NCBI RefSeq assembly: GCF_027580225.2
Contig: NC_073352.2
Location: forward strand, 29,506,001 to 29,570,000
DNA length: 64,000 nucleotides
From: Misgurnus anguillicaudatus
Lineage: Eukaryota > Chordata > Actinopteri > Cypriniformes > Cobitidae
Direction: 5' to 3'
Each line of letters begins with the position of its first letter. Position 1 is the stretch's first letter. The notes under the pieces were generated by a model, which ran no database searches, was not told where the DNA came from, and worked only from the letters and a program-made list of their open reading frames with translations. This document shows, piece after piece, positions 45,363 through 57,065 of the stretch. The position numbers and the translations under genes were made by a program.

Positions 45363-46368
45363 TGAGCGTCATGTCTGGCTTTATGGTCCAGCTGGTTTTC
45401 AGTATTTTCTCAGAATGTGTAGCGCTTTTCTGTAGTGGATCTCACCCTCTTTTATTGCAATAAAATGCAGTAAACTTAAAGATGAACGCTGAATCAAAAG
45501 TATTAAGTTCATCAAAAGGCCGGTGCAGAGTTTTGTGGTCAGGAAATTGTTTAGAAAAACCTACAGCAGTTCTGTCTTTGACCGATCCAAACCCCCCAGT
45601 CTGCTCGAGTGGTCTGGTGTGACAAACCTGCCAAAACAGGAAGCACTTCATGCTTACAATAGGACTGTGAATACTTTTGGTCAATTTGCATGTTTCATAA
45701 ATTGTATTGGGTTTTTGTTGGAGGAAAGAGGAGAAACAGTGCGGGTGTGAACAGGAAGGAAATAATGTGAGTTATTTGAAGGAGGACTATTAGGCTACAA
45801 CATCCGTCTGTCATTTCGCCAGCTCTCTGTGTTTGTGTGTATAGTTGTGTGTTTGTCCTTGAGTGTGTGTGTGTGTGTGTGTGTATGAGCAGGTCTTTGC
45901 ACAGTGGCAAGGAACACTAAAGTGTGTTGAGCCCCGAGGGACGTGGCTCAATGTGGTGAACAGGTAACTGGATCCACAGGGGGAGGGGGAAGGAACGGTC
46001 CTTTGTAGAGGACAGAGGTGGAATCCTGAATATCCGGCAGAAAAATCCTGACAGGTATCAAACTTCAAGCAGCCTGGCGGTGTCAGATTCCACAAAACAG
46101 CATTGCAAGAATGCTACTTATCAACCAATCAACACATGGCAAACAGAAAATGTTTTTCTTGAATTAGGCAATAGATATTCTCTGAAGTTTAGCGGCATTT
46201 AAAACAGTTTGTGTTTCGTCATTTACTAAAATGGGCAAATTAGTGTGAGAACGCAATTTAAAAAAATACATTTTGTGTTTAAAAACGTGCAAAAATCTAA
46301 TTTCCATAAAACAAAATCTACAAAGACCAATGCAAATAAGCGTAGGGTTTAAGACCAGCTTTTTTAGG
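45363..46368. other. afg2a intron 14, single-copy-looking stretch
   Basis: Contains a short TG microsatellite near 45863-45884. No coding evidence; open frames on both strands lack homology. Confidence 0.45.
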
Positions 46369-46900
46369 TGCTAAAGGGCCCATTTTTAAAAGATATAATA
46401 TAAGTCTCAAGTGTGCCTAAAATTGGTTTGCGAAGTTTCAGCTCAAAATACCCCAAAGATAATTTATTATAGCATGTCCAAAATGCCTTTATTTGGGTCG
46501 GACCACCTTTAAATTCAAATGAGCTACAGCTCCTCACTACCTTACCAACAGATAGTAAGCGATTTCTGTAAATACAGTCTGAGACAAAAGTATATTTATC
46601 CACATTAGCGCTACAACGTGCTAACAAACACATTCAGAAAAAGCTTTTGGGTAGAATTAACCAGTAGATCATAGGCGGTGGGCGGGGCTTTATCAGTGTG
46701 ACATCACATTAACAAGAGAATCAAAACAGCATGTCTAATGACACCCCTTTGGTTTAAGAGGGAATAAAAAGAAATAAGTTGGTGGATTTTTCACCGGGTT
46801 GTTGTGTTCTCAGACTCACCACACACATTTATGTCCAAAAGTGGATTTTGCATAATATGTGCCGGCAGGGTATCTCATTTGATTTTTAGTTATGCTGTTT
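46369..46900. mobile_element. Diverged TTAA-type MITE related to 13847
   Basis: Shares GCTCAAAATACC and AAGATAATTTAT with the element at 13847, and has a right part with GGGCGGGGCTTTATCAGTGT and GACATCAC. Ends are eroded. Confidence 0.6.
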
Positions 46901-47642
46901 AAAAGTCTCCTCACATCCTGATAGCAATCACTTTGTTAAGTTGTTTAAATGTGTTTGTAGAATTTTATTTCATCTGTGAAAAGCGTAGGACCAAAACATT
47001 TTCAACCAATCATAAATCTCGGTCCGAACGGACGTTGCCTTTTTTGTCCCTCATCCATAAGCGTAATTTGAATTCCACTGTGCAGCCTGTTCACGCAGAC
47101 ACCATACGTCATTGGCGCGTTCATGTGCACTCACCTCCCGTCTGTAAACAGAGGGAGAATGGCAAACTTTCCTGCTGAATTGACAACCTGCATAGGAGCC
47201 ACAAAACGAAAAAAAAAAGCAAAAACTGCCTGGATCAGCAAAGAGCAAAAACCCAAATTAGCATCGGTAACTTTACTGCTTTACCACGAGAGGCAAATGG
47301 TCTGGAAGGGTCGTTGCACTGTTTATTTTGGTAAGGTAGGTACGCGATATGTTTGTATTGAGATGGATTCAGATATTCTGCTTTGATGAAACATTGTGTT
47401 GCTTATGAAATTTGTGTTCGTTTACGGATTAACGTAACGATATAGTTACTACGTGTACACAACCGAAAGCGTGCTTTAACTAATTCTGACGTAAACCAGT
47501 TGTTTAAGTTGGTTATTTTGGTAATGTTATTCACTTTCTACTGCAAAGTTTCTCACTGGTGAATGAGACATGAGATGTGGACATCTGGTCTGTGCGTGTT
47601 CATATCTTTTTGAAAGAGGCGTGAATTGGAATGGCGATTTAA

Positions 47643-48488
47643 AGGGGCAATAAGTAGGATTTACCCCCATCTAGTGGAGGAATTGTATTTTGCATTCAAA
47701 CGAACATTGCTCTCTAGCTCCTCCCCTTTCCAAATGCGTGTTGCAACTACGGTAGCCGTTATGTAATCGCTGATCTCCTTGTCCGTTGCAGCTGGTTCAC
47801 GTGTTCTGATTGAAAACGTGTTGTGGAGATGCGTTAGTAAGCTAGTGCTTTTTGTCCCCCTCTGCTATTATAGTTTATTAATACGGCAGAACGAGATGGA
47901 AGCCTCCTTGGACTTACACGTTCAATGTAAGTAAAGAGAAGAAATTCGGGGCTTACAAAGAAAAGTCAGGTCACTGGCAGAGGTCATTTAACACCAACGA
48001 GGACATATTTATGAATAAAGACATTGCACTGTAAAAAAATTCCGTAGAAATTGCAGCTGGGTTGCTGGTAACTTACCGTAGATTTAAATTTATAATTTTT
48101 ACTGGCAACATTTTGTTCATAGTTAAATGAACATTAAACATTTACAAATCTTTGTCTTTACAGAGTAAAACTAAAAAAACAGCATCAAGCAAAACATTCT
48201 GGGAAACAAAATCTAAAGCAAAAAACAGAAAAAGGTTGATGATGATTTCTGGTTCCCAGAATGCTTCGCATGAGGCTGTTATTGTATAGTCTTACTCTGC
48301 AAAGTCAAAGACCTGCCAATATTCAAAATGTATTCAACTTTGAACAGACTCTTGCCAGTGGATAACATGGATGTAAATCTACGGTAAATTACCGTCAACC
48401 CAGCTGCAATAACATTGTAATTTCTACGGAATTTTTTTACAGTGTGATTTTGATTAATAAAACACTTAAAATCCTACTTACAGTCCCT
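47643..48488. mobile_element. TTAA-type element carrying a nested palindrome
   Basis: Starts after TTAA (47639-47642) with AGGGGCAATAAGTAGGATTT and ends with the inverse AAATCCTACTTACAGTCCCT, then TCAA (a mutated TTAA). Confidence 0.78.
48027..48444. mobile_element. Nested MITE with CACTGTAAAAAAATTCCGTA ends
   Basis: Ends CACTGTAAAAAAATTCCGTA and TACGGAATTTTTTTACAGTG are perfect inverted repeats; sub-terminal GCAGCTGGGTTG pairs with CAACCCAGCTGC. Lies wholly inside 47643-48488. Confidence 0.92.
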
Positions 48489-48742
48489 TCAAATGGAGGG
48501 TGGGATCTTGATTTCATTGCTAGTTGGCTACCGTTAGCATTTTTCAAAATTAGATTCCCTACCTTTAAATAATAGCACAAATATCATGAACAAACACAAA
48601 CCAGTGTTGTGTGAATCATTTAAATAATCTCCTCCCATAAAATTTTCATCTGAAAGGGAAACTACTACAAATGTGTATGCAATATTTTTTTTAACAGCAG
48701 AAGGGGCGTTTACATTTGCGCAAACTGTTAAATGTCCCTTAA

Positions 48743-49560
48743 AGGATAGTTCGGCCAAAAACGATATTAAACCCATGATTTACTCACCCCCAAGCTGTCC
48801 GAGTTGCATATGTCCATTGTTTTTCAGACAAACACATTTTCGGATATTTTAGAAAATATTTTAGATCTTTCTGTTGATTAAATGTAATTTTACGGGGTCC
48901 AGCCATAGTCCACGACCTTCAAGTCCAAAAAAAGTGCGTCCATCCTTCACAAATTAAATCCAAACGGCTCCAGGATGATAAACAAAGGTCTTCTGAGGGT
49001 AATCCGTGCGGTGTTGTTGTAGAAATATCCATATTTAAAATGTTATTAACGTAATTAACTACCTTCCGGTAGCGCCGCCATCTTAGTATCATCCGCATTC
49101 AGGATGAGCGCTTACGCAGCGTACAGGTTTCTCTGCTGCTGCTCTGTCCCCCCGCCCTCCGAATTTGTCATACGTCACTAAGAAAAGTGCGTACACTACG
49201 CTAATACTCTCTCCTGAGTATAAGATGGCAGCGCTCCCGGAAGGTAGTTAATTACGTTAATAAAATTTTAACGGATATTTCTACAACAACACCACACGGA
49301 TTACCCTCAGAAGACCTTTGTTTATCATCCTGGAGCCGTTTGGATTTAATTTGTGAAGGATGGACGCACTTTTTTGGACTTGAAGGTCGTGGACTATTGC
49401 TGGACCCTGTAACATTACATTTAATTAACAGAAAGATCTAAAATATTTTCTAAAATATCCAAAAATGTGTTTGGCTGAAAAACGAAGGACATATGCAACT
49501 TGGACGGCTTGGGGGTGAGTAGATCATGGGTTTGGTGTCGTTTTTGGCCAAACTATCCCT
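48743..49560. mobile_element. 818-bp TTAA palindromic MITE (family G), copy 1
   Basis: TTAA on both sides (48739-48742, 49561-49564). Ends AGGATAGTTCGGCCAAAAAC and the inverse TTTTTGGCCAAACTATCCCT. The arms pair for over 300 bp (CTCCAGGATGATAAACAAAG with CTTTGTTTATCATCCTGGAG). Confidence 0.93.
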
Positions 49561-51480
49561 TTAAAATCTAAAGTTTGTGTCATTTTAGTGTTTGTTGCTC
49601 TAAATTTAAATTAATTATGAATTTAATTAAAAGAAAGCAAAAATATGATTGCGATGATATTTAAAGTAAAAAGTTTGCTAAAAATTAGGGAGGGAACAAA
49701 TTGTCATAAAAATAACATCACAATGCACCAAACTCATTGCCATTTAGGCTTCATTTACCTTCTGCTAAATATATTTTCCGATTCCTCCTTTTTCCTGAAA
49801 TGGGAGCCAGGCATTTCTTGGTGAGCTTGACCTTACGAATGATACACGTCGAAAGTTAATTTTGTTTTGTCTGTTTTTGACTAAAAGCATGCTCTGGGTT
49901 TTCTGTGTCTCTGTTGTTGTAGTCTGTTGCCGTCCTTGTGTCACCTTCAACTTGAACGACGGTTAAAAACATTCCCTTTGCGTTCGGCTTAACGGAACTG
50001 GATTAAGATGATACAAAAGATCAGGCGACACACACTTACACGCACATACACAACGCTTCCGATGGTGGGCTTACTGCTTTAGAGAGAGCGAGCGATACAC
50101 ACGCACAGGGCAGGAAATGAAGGTTCTTTGTGTGCTGATATCTGGCAGGGATTTCAGCATGTGCAGTCTTGCCTTTAGTTGGATCAGAGGAGCAGAACGT
50201 CTGCCCTCCCCAAACACAAGTCCTTAAAGATTAAACCCTCTTTGCTCTCATCCTGTCTTCTGTCTTTCACCTGTCTACTGTCAAGTTTTTTGAAGTTTTT
50301 TGTCCTGTGAATTAAAGAGTTGTAAGTGCATTTCTAGTAGGAAACATATTTACATTTTATGCAGAATTTTGGCAATTGCATGAATGTAAAATCTGAATGC
50401 ATCCTGAGGCCATAAATATTCATCTCTAGTCATGTTCAGTCAAAGTTTATTTACAAAGTACACAATACAGAGACAATTTAATCCGTTTAAAGTTGTTTTT
50501 ACAGGATTACCACAGGCATGATAAACCTGGAAATATTTAACTAGTATTTTTTTTCAAGTTTGGAAATTCATTGGTAAAACTTTACTATAAAGTTTTTCAG
50601 CATGTATTTATTCTTGTTAATGTTAGTTAATCTCGGTTATTAGTAAATGCCAAAATTAGGTTGAACAAAGATTAATGAATGTTGTAGAAGCATTGTTCAT
50701 TGTTAGCTAATGCATTAACTAATTGTTAACAAATACAGCCCTATTATAAAGTGTTATAACATTTTTTTGCTTATGTTGCTTACATTTTTTTAATTCTGAT
50801 GAAAAAAATCACAGAACTAATTTTAAATAGTTTATTTGATTCATCATGGATTTATTCATTGGTCATAATGTGTTTGTAAGTCAGTAGTTAAGTTAATGTT
50901 AGGAATGTTTCAAATATTCATTTCTCTGAAATCCCCCAACACACCCCAGTAACAGATGGACAGGCTCATAAATCTGCCCTTCATAGTATGCTCCCCTCCA
51001 AAGCCCACCAGGGGCAGTTCTCCTAATAATACCCCCATTGTTTGGCCCAAGAGTGTCAGGATTCACCCTCCCCCTTTTAAAGTGGCCCACAGTCTGCATA
51101 TTAAACCTTCTTACAGGTGGATTAGATGAAACATTGAGGATTGTGAATGCAGAAAAGCTTCTTGCAGCTGATGCTTTTTTCTTTAAAACGGAGCCAAAAG
51201 AAACCTGCTGGAGAACAAACCGGCTTTCATGAGAACAAAATCCAAACGTATAGTTTAAATCTCCATCGTCATCATCAGACGAGAGGCGTTAAAGAGTGGA
51301 AAACCATCCAATACCAGGAACACACACACACAGCTGATAGTCAAGAAACTTTATTACATGAATGATCATGGAAGGATCGCAGTTTTTCCCTGATTGATCG
51401 GTTTGGATTCTTAGTTTTTTTTTAAAGAATGTAAAACTGTATTTAGGCATAGATGTATAAAAAGATTGGTAATGACTTAA
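49561..51480. other. afg2a intron 14, single-copy-looking island
   Basis: About 1.9 kb between two family G copies, with no recognised transposon ends or exon. A candidate for conserved noncoding sequence. Confidence 0.4.
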
Positions 51481-52043
51481 AGGGATAGTTCAGCCAAACA
51501 TGATATTAAACCCATGATTTACTCACCCCGAAGCAGTCCAAGATCATGCATATGTCCATCATTTTCAGTTATTTAAGAAAATGTTTTATATCTTCCAGCT
51601 GATAAACAGTAAAGTTACGGGGTCCACCTCCTTCAAGTACCAAAAATTTGCATATATCCTTCCCCAAAGAAATCCAAACGGCTCCAGGATGATAAAAAAA
51701 GGTCTTCTGAGGGTAATCCGCGCGGTGTTGTTGTAGAAATATCCATATTTAAAACTTCATAAACGAAAATATCTAGCTTCCGGTAGCGCCGCCATCTTAG
51801 ACTCCTCTGTATTCAGGAGAGAGTATCAGCGTAGTGTACACACTTTTCTTAGTGACGTTTGACAAATGCGGAGGGCGGGGGCACAGATTCGCAGCAGAGC
51901 AACCTCCATAAACTGCGTACGCTCTCATCGTGACCGCGGACGCGACTAAGATGGCGGCGTTATCGGAAGCTAGTTATTTATAAAGTTTTAAATGTGGATA
52001 TTTCTACAACAACACCCTCAGAAGGCTATCTCGAACTATCCCT
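51481..52043. mobile_element. TTAA palindromic MITE (family G), copy 2
   Basis: TTAA at 51477-51480 and 52044-52047. Starts AGGGATAGTTCAGCCAAACA and ends CTCGAACTATCCCT; it shares CTCCAGGATGATAAA and GGTCTTCTGAGGGTAATCCG with copy 1, but the right arm is shorter. Confidence 0.9.
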
Positions 52044-52324
52044 TTAAACGCGAATGTTATGTAAACCTCATTTATGCAAAAAACTGCTGAAAAACAACCA
52101 ATCTCAACATAACACCGACTGTGACATTACAGTCATGATGTATGCCCCAACATTAAGTTAATTACAATGCTTAAAACAAACAAAGCTGTGACTGCTAAGT
52201 TCGCACTATATGCTAGTTAATGTTATATGCTAGCGTTTAGGCTGAAGTTCTACTATTGACGTTACAGTTATGTTTTGCAGGTCCATACTGAAAGCAACAC
52301 AAACTTAACACTCAGAAACATCCA

Positions 52325-54130
52325 CACTGAAAAAAATGATTCATTCAATTTATTTAAGCTACATTTAAAGGGAAACTTCACCCATTTGCATTAAGCTTTG
52401 TACCGTTAGAACCCCAGTCATGTTTTTGAATGGTCGTGCATCATTCCCTCAGTTTCCCCTGAGAGGGGAGAAATACTGATTTCAGTGAGGCACTTCCTTC
52501 TTTCAATGATGTAAAAATCGTCATTTTGCATCATTGAAAGAAGGAAATCCTGTATCTCTATTGAGTGTGAAAGACTACAGACACTCATTCCTCATTTTAC
52601 CAAGGTGGGGGCTATGGGTGGGACCCACTCACGCTTCAGACCAATTACAGATCAGTGGGTGGGACTTACGAAAATATACGAACACAGACGGGAAAAAACG
52701 ATCAGCCGCCATCTTTATGCTAAGCTAAGCTAAACAGAAGTTGTGGAGCGAGTCAGACTTCATGTTACAATAACAGTGGAAGTTAATCAATATGATATAG
52801 AAGAGGGTGATTTCACAAGCGTGATGCTCTAATCCGCTGTTCATTGCACCTTTATGAGCCACAATACAGCAAAGCGCTCAGGCAGATGTAGGAACAGAAG
52901 CCCGAGGAGTAGGCCGGAGCCTGGGCGTCTGCTGGGTAGAGGAGCCGGGGGAAGACACCGCAACCATCGGTCTCTGCTGCGTAGAGAAGCTTGCCTGTTC
53001 TCTCGCTGTGTGGCTTCTTTATAACATTTCTGCATCAGATAAGGATATGGACGTTCGTTTGGTGAAGGTTTCGAGGCAAGAGAGCAACTTTGCGCGCGTT
53101 TGGACATGTTTATTTCACATACTCGTTTGCTTCGCCTTCGACGAGCAAACGCGCTGCGGAGTATATGAGCTTGGACAGACTCGCGCTGTGTGCTTTCGGT
53201 TTAAGATTTCTGGATCAGATAAGGATATGAATGTTTGTTTTGTTAATGTTTCTGGGCGCGTGCTTATTTCAAAGACGTGTTTCGGTTTACGAGCACAAGC
53301 TCCAAGAGCTGAGGCAGCGCGTATGTGGAGATATTATTCAGGGGACGCGTTTGTGTGCAGGATGCAGGGATAAACGGACGTCTAACTAAAGTAAGTGTTT
53401 CTATTTTCTTTGTTATACTAAGGTGGCATTTATATACACAATAGCATATCTAGGCGGTGTTTTATATGTCTATATTGTGAGAGCAGTGAGGCTGATATTA
53501 CACAGATGTAATTACAGTAAACAATAGACAAAAAGAAAATTGGTAAAACTAAATAAACATTTAAAATGCATACCCTTTTTTAACTACTTGAAAAGACATT
53601 TGAACTGCGGATCTGAAACCGCACGTTACTGTTTGAATAAGACTTTGCTACACACCAGACCAGAGTGTTATTGTGTGTACCACAATGTAACATCACGTTT
53701 AAAAGTAAGTCATGATTGGTGCCTGTCAGACACAGTGGTGGTGGCTATTTTCTTTGTTTTACTAACGTTGCATTTATGTACACAATATCATATCTGAGCC
53801 GTGTTCCGATTAATGGGAGTGGCTTGCAGTGCTGTGCATTGTGGTGCATAATGGGAGTTGTAGTTTTTCATACAAATGTGCTCTAAAGTCACATTTTGTC
53901 TTTTCTCAGTCAAATAGGCACACAATTCTACATTTATGTTACATTTTGACTACAAATATGACTCACTTTCCATAAAGATTAATGTTCCTATCGGTGAAAT
54001 GGCCCTTTAAACAAAAGTTTTTTGTTTTGTTTTGTATTTCTATTTTTTTTTTAAATGTAGCTCAAATAAATTGATTGCGACCACTTACCTTAAAAAATTG
54101 AGTAAATTGAATGAATCGTTTTTTTCAGTG
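52325..54130. mobile_element. Family C palindromic MITE split by a TTAA element
   Basis: Left half 52325-52364 (CACTGAAAAAAATGATTCAT) and right half 54007-54130 (ending ATCGTTTTTTTCAGTG) together reconstitute the family C element seen intact at 10626-10821. The break is at the TTAA of ACATTTAAA. Confidence 0.9.
52369..54006. mobile_element. 1638-bp TTAA-target element inserted in a MITE
   Basis: TTAA at 52365-52368 and 54007-54010. Ends AGGGAAACTTCACCCATTTG and the inverse CGGTGAAATGGCCCT, imperfect inverted repeats of about 14 bp. GC-rich interior with an open frame of 121 codons at 53008-53373 containing two similar stretches (ISASDKDMDVRLVKVS and ISGSDKDMNVCFVNVS), so the DNA has an internal duplication. 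No transposase motif recognised; probably non-autonomous. Confidence 0.82.
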
Positions 54131-54388
54131 CATTAACAATCTTCAAACAATTCATTATTCCTCAAAATCTGTATATTCATCTTATACAGACTCAAACATA
54201 AGGTCTGCTTACACACACACACAGCTACTGAAATGAGCTGCTCTGTGAACCAGCCAATAAGAGCAGAGCTCAACATTATTATTCATGAGCCTTCCAAATA
54301 AGGCAATAACAGCTCTTTTTATTATAAAGAGAAATGCAAGGGTTGTAAATGGACATGTAAAAGTGTTTCTGGATCATTTTTGACTTAA

Positions 54389-54721
54389 AGGGATAGTTCA
54401 CCCAAAAATGAAAATAATGTAATTAACGACTCACCCTCATGTGCCGGAAGAGAAGACAATGCTGAATAAAGTCGAAATTTTTGATGCTTTAACACATTCT
54501 TACTGACCCACTGATGTCACATGGAGTACTTTGATGATGTTTTTATTACCTTTCTGGAAATGGACAGTAAAGCGTACATAGATTTTCAATGGAGGGTCAG
54601 CAAACTCTCGGACTAAATCTAAAACATCTTAAACTGTGTTTCCAAAGATGAACGAGTTTGGAACAACATGAGGGGGAGTCATTAATGACATTCTTTTCAT
54701 TTTTGAATGAACTAACTTACT
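54389..54721. mobile_element. TTAA MITE with AGGGATAGTTCACCCAAAAA end
   Basis: Left end AGGGATAGTTCACCCAAAAA after TTAA (54385-54388); right end CATTTTTGAATGAACTAACT before TTAA (54722-54725). One of the commonest cyprinid MITE types. Confidence 0.82.
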
Positions 54722-55110
54722 TTAATAAATGTAAAAACCTTCTTTTTAGAAATCAAACAATTTAACATAGTGCATCAATGCATTATTTGGCACCTTTAAA
54801 TTACATCCCATGCATTGCATACAGGACTGTTCTGTACTCATCTGTACTTATTTATACTCAGTGTGTCCTCCTATTATTAAGTTTTTAATTACATTTTTAC
54901 ATTACATTTTTTTTATTACTATTTTACATTTAACCTTTTGCCACTTTTTGCACCGTCAAATTTCATTGTTACTGCACTTGGTATGTAAATGTGTGTGTTA
55001 GACAAATGACCACTTGAGTCCTTATTTTCTAATGATTTCATGTTTGAATTAGTAAAACCATGGTAAAATCACTGTAATGCATGGCTATGACTCGTTTATT
55101 ATTTTTATGT

Positions 55111-55425
55111 ATATTAGAGATGCACCGACGTATCAGGCCCTGTAATCAGTAACGGCAGATAAAAGCATTTCTCCCGCTATTAGACATTGGCCGTATGTTT
55201 AAAATCAGATTGTAAAGCCAGTTATTAAAAGGAGTGGAAAAACGCATGAGAACTCATATTGTGCGTGATTATTTTGATTGGGTGACAATGACAACAGAAA
55301 TCCAGTTTGTACGCTCTGCACTTCTAAGATTTTACAACATAATCATTTGAAGTAAAAAGCAAATCGGTATCGGTCAGTACTAAATAATAGGAATAGAAAT
55401 TTGTATCGTTGCATATCAATTTTTT
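55111..55425. mobile_element. hAT-like MITE remnant with TAGAGATGCACCGA end
   Basis: Left end TAGAGATGCACCGACGTATC and right region GTATCGTTGCATATCAA are imperfectly inverted; related pieces are at about 5440-5530 and 38237-38300. Confidence 0.55.
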
Positions 55426-55723
55426 TTTAAGGATGTGGGATATGTCACAGCTAGCATAGCAATTGTTTCAATCAGCTTTCTTGATCGGTACCCTTGTCTA
55501 GCATTAGAAAATAAACGAAAGCCTTGTCTCCGAGAGCCGTGTCTGATGGCACCAGACCATCACAATCTACCAATAGTTTATTTACAGTTTAACTGGGGTA
55601 TGAGAAACTATTTTATCATCTATGATATAATGACATACTGTACTTATGTCCTAAATCTCAGATGTTCTCAAGCTGACCTTGTCTCTCTTCCTGTTAAATA
55701 CATCATCTTAAGGGCAAGTGCTG

Positions 55724-55759
<36 letters not shown>

Positions 55760-56714
55760 GTCGTCCTCTGGCTGACTGTTTATCCTCTGGCTCTTTCTCT
55801 GTCTTTCCTCTGTTAATTGCTCCCCTGTCTCACCGAGCGAAGAAGGCAGCCAGTGCTCAGATCATTATGTGCACAGTAATTGTAAACAGACTCACACACA
55901 GGAACTTGCCCTCTGTCTGTCTCTCTCGCAGTGTCTTACTGTGTCTTTCACTAGTTTAAATCTTATGATTGAGTCTGTCGTCTGTATCTTGTTAACATTT
56001 ACTACAGTGTTACGTACAGATATGAATAAAGTGTGCGTTTGTGTTCAATTTCTCAGGTGAATAGTGTTTAGCGCTGTGTTGTGGGTAATAGGGACACACA
56101 AACACACACAAATGTGTTTCTTTATGTTCCAGAAAAGTTTTCAGTTTGGGAAGAATTGTTCTTGTGATTTGACTGGATTTCTGGCGGCGAGTTGCACTTT
56201 CCAAACCCTTGACAGATGTAAAACACGGCAGAGCAGTTCCTCATCCTGTTTCAGAGCCGCAAAATCTGTCTTTTTCGCAGCGCGGTGAGCTTTGGAGCTA
56301 AGAAAAGATGCAGCGCTTCCCTCTGAGCGTTCATTTCCAGTTCTGATTACAGTCTTCTCTTCCCCAAACACAAACACTGGGCTGGAAAAACAGTCCTGCC
56401 AGCGATGCAGATCTAACAAACCAGAGAGCAATTAGACCAGCGGAAGCCACTAATGCAGAACTGCATGCTTTACAGGTTGAGCCGTTTGAGGTTCTGCACG
56501 TTCCTCGACCCGAACACAATAAACAGAAGTGAGGATGTAGGTCTTGTTGCTGTTTTACTGTCAATAAAGCTTAAAGAAGACGTGCCGCTCTGCTCTCGCT
56601 CCACTTCTGGCTTTCACGTTTTCTGCGTTTACAGACTTTACTAACTTTACTACGGTGTTAACAGTAGCAGGAGATGACCAGATATGACCGTCACAACAAA
56701 ACATGCAAATTAAC
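55426..56714. other. afg2a intron 14, single-copy-looking island
   Basis: Contains a CTGT tetranucleotide repeat (55723-55759). The 174-codon frame through it has no homology and includes the repeat, so it is not called a gene. Confidence 0.45.
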
Positions 56715-57028
56715 TGGGTTCCCATGGGTCCTTGAAAATTTATGAATCTGTGGGGGGGAGTTCAAGGCCCTGGGAAGTTTTTGAAAATACACATACATAG
56801 ATACAGATCATTGAAAGTGCTTGAAATCAAAGTTTTCTGGAAAAAATCCATATTACTCCCGGTGTAGTGTAGGATACATAACATTTCTAGACTTTTTAAG
56901 CACACGTGCTAAACTGTTCGCTTTAAATGCCTATATTTTCTGTATGCGAATGTTGATTCATATCAAAATGCTTTTTGCATAGTTGTGTTTGACACATGAA
57001 AACGTCTCGGGTTACGTATGTAACCATA
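56715..57028. mobile_element. Partial copy of the GGGTTCCCA hAT-like element
   Basis: Shares GGGTTCCCA..GTCCTTGAAA, GATCATTGAAAGTGCTTGAA, GCGAATGTTGATTCAT and TCTCGGGTTACGTATGTAAC with 61629-62293. The right part is missing. Confidence 0.8.
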
Positions 57029-57065
57029 CACCATATGCGTAAAATGGACTATACTTCGGCCTTAA

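Larger units (their letters stand above)
52055..54800. mobile_element. Family B repeat, copy 2, split by nested insertions
   Basis: Pieces 52055-52320, 54190-54385 and about 54740-54800 align in order with 6430-7035 (GGCTGAAGTTCTACTATTGACG, AGCTACTGAAATGAGC, CAATTTAACATA..GGCACCTTTAAA). Between them lie the family C MITE (52325-54130) and a TTAA MITE (54389-54721). Confidence 0.82.

Noticed and set aside
53008..53373. 121-codon open frame as a gene
   Set aside because: It lies wholly inside a TTAA-target element with terminal inverted repeats; kept as part of that element, not as a gene.
55435..55959. 174-codon open frame on the + strand
   Set aside because: It runs through a CTGT microsatellite (hence SVCLSVCLSVC) and low-complexity DNA, has no recognised domain, and lies in intron 14.
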